Source: Bacilli bacterium (GTDB taxonomy: Bacteria > Bacillota_I > Bacilli_A > RF39 > UBA660). From it: a stretch of DNA of 5,729 nucleotides. The DNA is taken from the NCBI GenBank assembly GCA_017461465.1, contig JAFTYN010000081.1, positions 1 to 5,729 on the forward strand. Direction: 5' to 3'. Made by a program: the position numbers and the translations under genes. Numbering within the stretch: the stretch's first letter is position 1; each line of letters begins with the position of its first letter. The notes beneath the pieces are model-generated. The model saw only the letters and a list, made by a program, of their open reading frames with translations. It had not been told where the DNA came from and did not search any database. This document shows, one piece after another, positions 1 to 5,729 of this stretch.

Positions 1-1080
1 TTATTCTACCATGTAATCTTTTAGTTTTCTTGAACGTGATGGATGACGTAATTTTCTTAAAGCTTTTGCTTCAATTTGTCTAATACGTTCACGAGTAACA
101 CCAAACATTTGACCTACTTCTTCAAGTGTACGAGATTTTCCATCTTCTAATCCAAATCTTAATCTGATTACTTTTTCTTCTCTTTCAGTTAAAGTTAATA
201 ATACTTCAGAAATTTCATCTTTTAAGATTTCATTAGTAGCATATTCTTCAGGACTCATATTTCTTTCATCTGGTACAAAATCGCCTAAATGCGAGTCATC
301 TTCTTCACCAATAGGAGTCTCTAAACTAACTGGTTCTTGACTTATTTTATATATTTCTCTTATTTTTTCAACTGAAATTCCCATTTTAGCAGCTAATTCA
401 TCTTCTGAAGGTTCACGATTTAACTCTAAAGTTAATTGTCTTTGAATACGAGCTAGCTTATTTATTGTTTCTACCATATGAACAGGAACACGAATAGTTC
501 TTGCTTGGTCTGCGATAGCACGTGTTATTGCTTGCCTTATCCACCAAGTTGCATATGTAGAAAACTTATATCCTTTAGACACATCAAACTTTTCAACTGA
601 TTTCATTAAACCTATATTACCTTCTTGAATTAAGTCTAAGAATAACATTCCTCTACCTACATATCTTTTTGCAATACTTACAACTAAACGTAGATTCGCT
701 TCTGCTAAAATTGTTTTAGCCATTTCATCCCCAGCTGCTATTCTATCAGCTAAAGATAATTCTTCTTCCATAGTTAAAAGTTTGATTTGACCAATTTCTT
801 TTAAATACATTCTAACAGGATCATTAATATTTAAATCCTTAGTTAGGATATCATCTGAAAGTAAATTGGCATCTCCACCATCTTCTGCATTATTGTCATC
901 TTCAGAAACAACAGCAATATTATTTTCACTAAAAGCGTTATATAATTCATCTAATGAATCACTATCTAAATCTAACCCTTTTAATGCATTTGCAAGTTGT
1001 TCATAAGTAATTAAACCACTTTCTTTTCCTAATTTAACTAATTCATTTTTTCTTTCTTCAAAACTCTTAATTTCTTGCAT
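1..1080 (-). CDS. rpoD: RNA polymerase primary sigma factor RpoD/SigA
   Basis: This is the housekeeping sigma factor, which directs core RNA polymerase to -10/-35 promoters and helps melt them. It is 359 residues long, close to B. subtilis SigA (about 371), and is complete, with its TAA stop on the first three bases of the window. Visible in order: a short region 1.1 (about residues 5-57), a variable acidic linker (59-79), and region 1.2 beginning D87-P-V-R-M-Y-L. Region 2 (about 120-195) carries the core-binding L148-D-L-I-Q-E-G-N stretch and the aromatic -10 melting segment around F173[12 protein letters not shown]. Region 3 covers about 200-250, followed by the region 3.2 finger (255-269). 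Region 4 has the -35 helix-turn-helix T329-R-E-R-I-R-Q-I-E and a C-terminal RKLKDY. The start is supported by AGGGG at 1087-1091, six bases upstream. It is the second gene of an operon with dnaG, 18 bases downstream of the dnaG stop. All key motifs look intact. Confidence 0.98.
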   Translation of the reverse strand: MQEIKSFEERKNELVKLGKESGLITYEQLANALKGLDLDSDSLDELYNAFSENNIAVVSEDDNNAEDGGDANLLSDDILTKDLNINDPVRMYLKEIGQIKLLTMEEELSLADRIAAGDEMAKTILAEANLRLVVSIAKRYVGRGMLFLDLIQEGNIGLMKSVEKFDVSKGYKFSTYATWWIRQAITRAIADQARTIRVPVHMVETINKLARIQRQLTLELNREPSEDELAAKMGISVEKIREIYKISQEPVSLETPIGEEDDSHLGDFVPDERNMSPEEYATNEILKDEISEVLLTLTEREEKVIRLRFGLEDGKSRTLEEVGQMFGVTRERIRQIEAKALRKLRHPSRSRKLKDYMVE

Positions 1081-1098
1081 TTTTTTCCCCTAACCTTA

Positions 1099-2853
1099 CT
1101 ATATTAATTTTTGCTTTTTAAGCTCAACTATTCTTGAAGCTAGTTTTTTTCTATATTCGTCATCTGTTGTTTCTTCCATCTGTTTTGTTAATCTTTTTAT
1201 TTGTTTCTCTATTTGGTTCTTTCTAATTGTATCAACATAATCAGAAATAACATTCATATCTATATCATCTTTTAAATCTAAATTTAAAATTTCATTTAAT
1301 GTTTTATTAATGTTTTCATAATTAGAAGCATAGCTTATGAAATCTGCCATAGAAATATTATTATATTTGTGATAATAAGCACTTATTTCTCTTGCTAAAG
1401 CCCTAAGAAGAGAATCTTCCAAAATTACAGCTTTATTGTCATATACCTTAATTACATCTTTAGATAAAAGCATATAATAAATTAAATTTCGCTCAGCCAA
1501 TTCATATCCTTTTAACTTCCGTTTTTCTTTTGGTTTTTCTACTTCTTTAGAAAGAACTTTCTTTGGTTCTTCTGAAGTTAAACGTTCTTTTAAGAAGTTA
1601 ATATCTAAATTAGATTCAGTACTAAGTTTTCTTAATGTAATTTCTCTTAAGACTTCATCTTCTATTTTTCCAAGTTCTTTAATAACATTATTAACATAAT
1701 TTGCTAATTCTTCAGACTTTGAAATATCTTTATTATCTTTTAAATAAGATAATTTGAAATCCATTACATTTATAGGATTATCTATTTTTTCTAAAAATTT
1801 CTCCTTACCAAACTTCAGTATAAATTCATCTGGATCCATATTATTTTCTAAACGAATGATTTTAGGCATTACTCCTATTTTCATAAGTTCATCTACACAA
1901 GACATAGTTGCGTGAGCACCAGCTTTGTCCCCATCAAAACAAAGATATACTTCTTTAGCCATTTTCTTTATCGTTAAAGCTTGCGATTTCGTAACAGCGG
2001 TTCCCATCATCGCTATAGTATTTTTAATTCCTACAGTATAAGCTCTGATGACATCCATAAAACCTTCCATAACAATTACATAACCCTTATTTCTGGCTTC
2101 ATCTTTTGCACGATAATAATTATATAATAATTCGCCTTTTTTAAAAATATCTGTTTCTTTAGTATTTATATATTTAGAGTTGTCAGTTTTATTATATATT
2201 CTTCCACTAAAGCCAACTACTCTACCTTGTAAATCTTCAAGTGGAAACATAATACGTTCTATATAAATATCATTAATACCATAACTATTTTCTAATATTA
2301 GGCCACTTCTTAAAAGATCCGTTTTAGAATAAGATTTTTTACTTAAAAATTGTGTAAGCATAGTTCGTTCTTTTAAAGAAAGACCAATTTTAAATTCTTT
2401 AATTATAGAATCATCAATATTACGTTTTTTTAAATATTCTTTTGCTTCCTTACCAGCTGCTGTATTAATCATATTTTGATAGAACTTACAGGAATTGTCA
2501 TATATTTCATATAAATTTTTATTTTTATCATTAGATGATGATATAGATTTGAAGCTAATATTTAATGGAATATTTGCCATATCTGCACATTTCTTTACAG
2601 CCTCTATAAAAGAAATATTCTCATAATCCATAATGAAGTTAAATACATTACCTGTGGCGCCACATGAAAAACATTTATATATTTGTTTATCTTTAGTAAC
2701 GCTCATACTTGGATTAGTATCATCATGAAATGGACATACTCCAAAATAATTTTTGCCTCTAGGAGTTAAACTAACATAACTAGATACAACATCTACTATG
2801 TCGATGCTATTACGAATTTCATTAATTAATTCTTGACTAATACTACTATTCAT
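1099..2853 (-). CDS. dnaG: DNA primase DnaG
   Basis: DNA primase synthesises short RNA primers for the lagging strand and for replication start, working with the replicative helicase. From the chosen ATG it has 584 residues, near the roughly 600 usual in Bacillota. The N-terminal CHC2 zinc domain has ligands C40, H43, C61 and C64. The catalytic core includes the basic motif E199-R-I-M-F-P and K227-Y-I-N, then a Toprim fold with E263-G-F-M-D-V, G284-T-A, F306-D-G-D-K-A-G (D307, D309) and D340-P-D-E. A charged linker (about 426-448) leads to the helicase-binding C-terminal domain, mostly helical. The frame stays open 15 codons further up to a TTG at 2896-2898. The ATG at 2851-2853 is preferred because the zinc ligands then fall at the positions I recall for Geobacillus DnaG, and AGGGAG lies 10 bases upstream. 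The stop is TAG. rpoD follows after 18 bases, so the two are almost surely co-transcribed. Confidence 0.97.
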   Translation of the reverse strand: MNSSISQELINEIRNSIDIVDVVSSYVSLTPRGKNYFGVCPFHDDTNPSMSVTKDKQIYKCFSCGATGNVFNFIMDYENISFIEAVKKCADMANIPLNISFKSISSSNDKNKNLYEIYDNSCKFYQNMINTAAGKEAKEYLKKRNIDDSIIKEFKIGLSLKERTMLTQFLSKKSYSKTDLLRSGLILENSYGINDIYIERIMFPLEDLQGRVVGFSGRIYNKTDNSKYINTKETDIFKKGELLYNYYRAKDEARNKGYVIVMEGFMDVIRAYTVGIKNTIAMMGTAVTKSQALTIKKMAKEVYLCFDGDKAGAHATMSCVDELMKIGVMPKIIRLENNMDPDEFILKFGKEKFLEKIDNPINVMDFKLSYLKDNKDISKSEELANYVNNVIKELGKIEDEVLREITLRKLSTESNLDINFLKERLTSEEPKKVLSKEVEKPKEKRKLKGYELAERNLIYYMLLSKDVIKVYDNKAVILEDSLLRALAREISAYYHKYNNISMADFISYASNYENINKTLNEILNLDLKDDIDMNVISDYVDTIRKNQIEKQIKRLTKQMEETTDDEYRKKLASRIVELKKQKLI

Positions 2854-2863
2854 AATACCAACA

Positions 2864-2869
2864 CTCCCT
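2864..2869 (-). promoter_or_regulatory. Ribosome binding site of dnaG (decides the start)
   Basis: Read on the minus strand, AGGGAG lies 10 bases before the ATG at 2851-2853. The competing in-frame TTG at 2896-2898 has an AAAAGGA-like site only about three bases away, which is too close for efficient use. The better-spaced site supports the ATG. Confidence 0.7.
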
Positions 2870-2959
2870 ACAATTATAATATACTTTATTAAAATCAAAA
2901 ATCCTTTTTTTTATTCACTTTTTTTATAAAAATAAGAACATTTTAACAAATCCTGGTCT

Positions 2960-2987
2960 ATTATATCACTTTTTTAATTTTTTTGAA
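2960..2987 (-). promoter_or_regulatory. Extended -10 promoter for dnaG-rpoD
   Basis: On the minus strand there is a perfect -10 TATAAT (2960-2965) preceded by TG one base away (TGATATAAT), which is an extended -10. A -35-like TTCAAA (4 of 6 consensus bases, 2982-2987) sits upstream with a 16-base A-rich spacer. Transcription should begin near 2952, giving a leader of about 100 bases that is very AT-rich and has no riboswitch or T-box fold that I can recognise. Since rpoD is the second gene, this promoter would be read by its own product. Confidence 0.8.
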
Positions 2988-3000
2988 GTATTTTGGCAAT

Positions 3001-3027
3001 AAAAAAAGACTTTTTAAAGTCCTTTTT
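3001..3027 (-). terminator. Rho-independent terminator of the surface-protein operon
   Basis: On the minus strand the 5' arm AAAAAGGACTT (3017-3027), loop TAAA (3013-3016) and 3' arm AAGTCTTTTTT (3002-3012) form an 11-pair stem with one G-U pair. The 3' arm runs into a U tract of seven. The upper stem has five Watson-Crick pairs and the lower part is A-U. The 5' arm overlaps the TAA stop of the phosphodiester glycosidase gene (3026-3028). The opposite strand would give a similar hairpin with a T run, so it could work both ways, but no plus-strand gene leads into it. Confidence 0.85.
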
Positions 3028-4030
3028 ATGGTATTAATCCAAAACCTGATACAACGTATCTTCCGTTATATACAGTTTGACCAAAAATATTTTTTGGAGT
3101 ATTAATTAATTTATTGTTTACTACCAATTGTGCTGATGTTCCACCATCTAAATTAGCTGCGTTATAAGCTTTATATTTTTCTAGTGTTTCAACTATTTCA
3201 CCTAAATTAGGACCAGCTGAATGTGTTCCTTCAGTTACTAAGAATAACACAACTCCATCTTTTCTTTGTCCTATAGCAACGCGAGCAGCTCTTGAATAAC
3301 CACCTGCTGAATCGCTATTAGAAAATTTAATAGAATTACCATTAACTATTAAAAATGGGCCAAATTCTAGAGCATCACGCATTCCCATGGCAATAGCTTC
3401 GTCTCCAGTTGAATAAGTTAAAAGTAATTTATTATCATTTGTAAAACCAATTAAATTTGCTTTATTTGAATGGTCTGACCAAATTATTTTACCATCTTTA
3501 ATTAGGTATCCCATTGGAACGTCACTACCATAACCATAGTCAACAAACATACCACCATTTACACAAGCAACACCACCATAGCGTTTACACATGTTAATTA
3601 TTTGTTCTTGGCCTGTTCCAGTATTAAATGTCTTTGAGTGAATTAATTGTACTTTTGATGGATCATATATAGCTACTAGATAAGCATTATATCCCCCCAC
3701 TTTAATATTTAAAAGTTTAAAATCATCATTTCCTGGTTCTCTAGTTAATATAGCTTCATCATACTCGTCTTCATAACTATCTTTTTCACTAGTATCAATT
3801 ACTATTTCATCTAAGTTAACATCATCAGTAAGAGGAATATAACTATCTAAACTTAAAACTCTATTAATTTCTTCTTCGCTATAGAAAGTATAAGCAATCC
3901 ACTGGTGACTCTTAGTGTTAAGTGCAGTTGCTATAATTGTATTTTTGAATTTTTCAACTCCATAAGTAAGTCCAAAACCTAATAGAGCTAAAATATCTAA
4001 AACAAGCATAAAAATTGTTAATTTTTTCAT
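3026..4030 (-). CDS. Membrane-anchored phosphodiester glycosidase (NAGPA) family protein
   Basis: This 334-residue protein belongs to the family related to the lysosomal uncovering enzyme NAGPA, whose bacterial members are thought to cleave sugar-phosphodiester bonds in surface polymers or exopolysaccharide. The true substrate here is unknown. An N-terminal hydrophobic segment (about 4-24) after MKK is a signal anchor without a clear cleavage site or lipobox, so the protein probably stays membrane-tethered facing out. Residues 30-60, with H42-Q-W, resemble the leader region I recall from Bacillota members. A very acidic spacer (about 69-103) precedes the catalytic domain (about 104-334). That domain shows V157-N-G-G-M-F, F223-G-P-F, R247-A-A-R-V-A-I-G and the hallmark N293-L-D-G-G-T-S. 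The only cysteines, C148 and C156, could form a disulfide. The start ATG shares one base with the upstream stop (TAATG), with GGAGGT at 4037-4042 seven bases before it; translation is likely coupled. Family confidence is high, function moderate. Confidence 0.88.
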   Translation of the reverse strand: MKKLTIFMLVLDILALLGFGLTYGVEKFKNTIIATALNTKSHQWIAYTFYSEEEINRVLSLDSYIPLTDDVNLDEIVIDTSEKDSYEDEYDEAILTREPGNDDFKLLNIKVGGYNAYLVAIYDPSKVQLIHSKTFNTGTGQEQIINMCKRYGGVACVNGGMFVDYGYGSDVPMGYLIKDGKIIWSDHSNKANLIGFTNDNKLLLTYSTGDEAIAMGMRDALEFGPFLIVNGNSIKFSNSDSAGGYSRAARVAIGQRKDGVVLFLVTEGTHSAGPNLGEIVETLEKYKAYNAANLDGGTSAQLVVNNKLINTPKNIFGQTVYNGRYVVSGFGLIP

Positions 4031-5664
4031 TATTTTACCTCCAATACATATGGACTAACGCGAGTTCCCTTACCTTCTTTTATATTTGTTTCCTTTATAC
4101 TTATAGTAGGTCTAATGTATCTAGAGAAAGTTATTTTTGATTCTCTTAATACTTCACCTGATATATATGTGTAATATGTTTCACCAGGTGTTAAAAGGAA
4201 ATAGAATTTGCTAATATCTTCATCATACTTAAGATCAGCAACACTTAATAATCCAACTTTACTAGTTACTTTCTTTGAAGTAACATCTTCATAACTATTA
4301 TTATAGTTACCAATATACCATTCAGAATCTAATAACATATCTTTATAACTTAAACTATTATAATATGTATTATTTAAATAATTTGCTAAGCTATTAGCAC
4401 TTGCTGGATTAAATTCGTTTTTATCTGTTGCGAAACGATATGTATTTTCAAGTACATTAGTTAGTGAAAGTTTTAAAACATCATCTTTCTTATCATAAAT
4501 TACCCATGTATCTTCTCCTAATTTTACATAAGTTCCAACATTTAATTTCTTATTTTCTTTTTCTATTATATATGGGTCTTCTTTAGTTCCTTTACCACCA
4601 AGTAACACTGTACTATTCTTAACATGAACTAAAGCTTTTACTAAATTACCTGTATTGGCATCACTTGAAGAAACATTTGAACCATTTGTATGCCATACAG
4701 CAGTATCACTGCTATCATAAAGCCATAAATATTCTTCACCACTTGTTATGAATGTTTTACCATCAACCATACTATTTAAAAATTCATTGATGCTTAATAG
4801 TCTAACATAATCTTCTGAATTACTATCATTACAAGTCATATTAGTAATATCATTTACTTTATCTTCACAGAATGTTAATGTTGTAAGATATTCTTTATCT
4901 AAAGTATTTAAAAATACGTTATTTAGATATTTTCTTACATCAGAATCTTTATAAGTAGAAATTTTATTATTCCAGTTCATTGCATTAACATAATTATCTG
5001 TAATCATTTCAATTGAACCATCAGTATTTATTTTAGTAATTCTCCATAAATTATTATTAAATAAAACATAATTATCGACATCAGTTCCTTTATATATGTA
5101 AGCACCACTTACTCTATAAAGACCAGAACCTGTTGTTTCTATAGAACTACTAGTAGTAATAGAATTACCAAGTAAAACTGCTATTTCACCAGTTTCTGTT
5201 TTTGGATTATATATTTTATAATATTTAATCATTCTAGAACCATAATGTACAAAGCAAGTTATGATGAATATTGCACTTAGTATACAAAACACAACTTGAG
5301 ACCAAAATAATTTTTTACTAGTTTCTTTTTTCTCTTTCGTTTTCTTTTCTTTTACTTTTTTCTCTTTTACTTTCTTTTCCTTTGGTACTTTTTCTTTTTT
5401 AACCTTTGCTTTTTTCTTTGGTTCTTCCTTTTCTTCAACTGGAGCTGGTTTATTTTTTAATATTTCATTTTCCGCTTCTTCAATACGATCATATAAATCT
5501 TTTTCTTCTTTTGTATCTATAACAGTATCTTCTTCTACTATTTCTTCGATTATTTCTTCAACGATTTGAGGCTTTTCTTCTTTCTTTGGTGATTTATCAT
5601 TAAGCATAAATTCTTCTTCTTCTAAATCATCGAATGATAAAATTTCAATATCCTCTTTTTTCAT
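4030..5664 (-). CDS. Single-pass membrane protein with duplicated extracellular DUF6273-like domain
   Basis: I do not recognise a named gene. The 544-residue product has a cytoplasmic arm that is acidic (residues 1-81) and then lysine-rich (83-118), with four KEKKV-type repeats at 95-114. One transmembrane helix follows (about 119-140); the positive-inside rule puts the C-terminal 400 residues outside. The outside part starts with a Ser/Thr-rich linker (156-182) and then two domains (about 189-368 and 376-543) that match in order: W207-R-I with W387-V-I, Y246-L-N-N with Y429-L-N-N, L289-L-S with L472-L-S, and G357-K-G-T-KEDPY with G531-K-G-T-RVSPY. The pattern W-x-I, S-x-x-R-x-Y-L-N-N, LLS-x-x-E/D and R-Y-I-R-P resembles DUF6273 from memory, which has no defined activity. 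No enzymatic motif is evident; binding a surface polymer is only a guess. The start is supported by AGGAG (5671-5675) six bases upstream. It is the first gene of an operon with the downstream glycosidase. Confidence 0.85.
   Translation of the reverse strand: MKKEDIEILSFDDLEEEEFMLNDKSPKKEEKPQIVEEIIEEIVEEDTVIDTKEEKDLYDRIEEAENEILKNKPAPVEEKEEPKKKAKVKKEKVPKEKKVKEKKVKEKKTKEKKETSKKLFWSQVVFCILSAIFIITCFVHYGSRMIKYYKIYNPKTETGEIAVLLGNSITTSSSIETTGSGLYRVSGAYIYKGTDVDNYVLFNNNLWRITKINTDGSIEMITDNYVNAMNWNNKISTYKDSDVRKYLNNVFLNTLDKEYLTTLTFCEDKVNDITNMTCNDSNSEDYVRLLSINEFLNSMVDGKTFITSGEEYLWLYDSSDTAVWHTNGSNVSSSDANTGNLVKALVHVKNSTVLLGGKGTKEDPYIIEKENKKLNVGTYVKLGEDTWVIYDKKDDVLKLSLTNVLENTYRFATDKNEFNPASANSLANYLNNTYYNSLSYKDMLLDSEWYIGNYNNSYEDVTSKKVTSKVGLLSVADLKYDEDISKFYFLLTPGETYYTYISGEVLRESKITFSRYIRPTISIKETNIKEGKGTRVSPYVLEVK
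4036..5100 (-). repeat. Internal tandem domain duplication (two copies of about 170-180 residues)
   Basis: Copy A covers about residues 189-368 (4561-5100) and copy B about 376-543 (4036-4539). Landmark spacing is similar: from the W-x-I tryptophan to Y-L-N-N is 39 and 42 residues, from Y-L-N-N to L-L-S is 43 in both, and from L-L-S to the G-K-G-T motif is 68 and 59. The copies have diverged strongly in sequence, so the duplication is old. Copy A alone has two cysteines (C266, C278). Confidence 0.75.
4037..4042 (-). promoter_or_regulatory. Ribosome binding site inside the end of the upstream gene
   Basis: GGAGGT on the minus strand is a near-perfect Shine-Dalgarno site, seven bases before the ATG of the phosphodiester glycosidase gene. 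It lies in the last sense codons (for E542 and V543) of the preceding gene, whose TAA overlaps that ATG as TAATG. This arrangement favours reinitiation by ribosomes finishing the upstream gene. Confidence 0.85.
5323..5382 (-). repeat. 15-base in-frame repeat coding KEKKV-type units
   Basis: Four consecutive five-residue units (KEKKV, KEKKV, KEKKT, KEKKE; residues 95-114) lie just inside the membrane segment. The plus strand shows this as a T/C-rich tract. Such purine-rich repeats on the coding strand can change copy number by slippage without breaking the frame. Confidence 0.85.
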
Positions 5665-5691
5665 ACTTCTCTCCTATCTACACTCATTAAC

Positions 5692-5720
5692 ATTATATCA
5701 AACGTGCATTTTGTAATCAA
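5692..5720 (-). promoter_or_regulatory. Extended -10 promoter of the surface-protein operon
   Basis: On the minus strand, -35 TTGATT (5715-5720) and -10 TATAAT (5692-5697) are separated by exactly 17 bases, with TG one base upstream of the -10 (TGATATAAT). The start point should be near 5685, leaving a leader of about 20 bases with AGGAG at 5671-5675. The site looks strong and constitutive; I see no operator-like palindrome in the few bases available. Confidence 0.87.
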
Positions 5721-5729
5721 CCAAAAGAA

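Noticed and set aside
2873..2878. A second TATAAT on the minus strand just before dnaG.
   Set aside because: Transcription would start on or inside the dnaG ribosome binding site, and the nearest TTGATT is only 14 bases upstream. It is probably a chance match in AT-rich DNA.
2854..2898. N-terminal extension of DnaG from the upstream TTG codon.
   Set aside because: The extension is hydrophobic and unlike DnaG N-termini, its ribosome site is too close, and the internal ATG places the zinc ligands at the usual family positions.
2994..2999. TTGCCA on the minus strand as the -35 of the dnaG promoter.
   Set aside because: It matches 5 of 6 consensus bases but lies 28 bases from the TATAAT, far outside the workable spacing.
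5323..5460. The T/C-rich plus-strand tract as a low-complexity regulatory or recombination element.
   Set aside because: It is explained by Lys/Glu codons of the membrane protein read on the minus strand, in frame throughout.
1..5729. Possible use of TGA as tryptophan, as in some Mollicutes.
   Set aside because: All four genes are full length with TGG tryptophans and end in TAA or TAG, and no in-frame TGA is needed to explain them. The window gives no sign of a changed code.

Overview
The window reads as chromosomal DNA of a very AT-rich member of the Bacillota, probably an uncultured gut-type Bacilli or Mollicutes-related lineage. The reasons are a short SigA-type primary sigma factor, a Geobacillus/Bacillus-type DnaG, strong AGGAG-type ribosome binding sites, consensus extended -10 promoters, and a low GC content (about 30% by eye). 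Tryptophan is written as TGG throughout and the stops are TAA or TAG, which is compatible with the standard bacterial code. The lineage assignment is inference.

All four genes lie on the minus strand, so transcription runs from high to low coordinates. They form two compact operons. The first (about 5720 down to 3001) starts at an extended -10 promoter. It encodes a 544-residue single-pass membrane protein with a charged cytoplasmic arm and a duplicated extracellular domain. Its stop overlaps the start of a 334-residue membrane-anchored phosphodiester glycosidase (NAGPA) family protein. A hairpin terminator overlaps the stop codon of the second gene.

The second operon (about 2987 down to 1) starts only about 14 bases after that terminator, at another extended -10 promoter. 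It carries dnaG (primase) and rpoD/sigA (primary sigma factor), 18 bases apart. This is the core of the classical macromolecular synthesis operon. The rpsU gene that often sits upstream is absent, because the gene upstream of dnaG belongs to the surface operon.

The housekeeping half is ordinary and confidently assigned. The less described part is the surface operon. The large protein appears to hold two copies of a domain that resembles DUF6273 from memory, each ending in a G-x-G-T-x-x-x-P-Y motif, and it is translationally coupled to a putative glycan-phosphodiester enzyme. I see no mobile element, CRISPR array, tRNA or rRNA. No stretch without a gene is longer than 172 bases.
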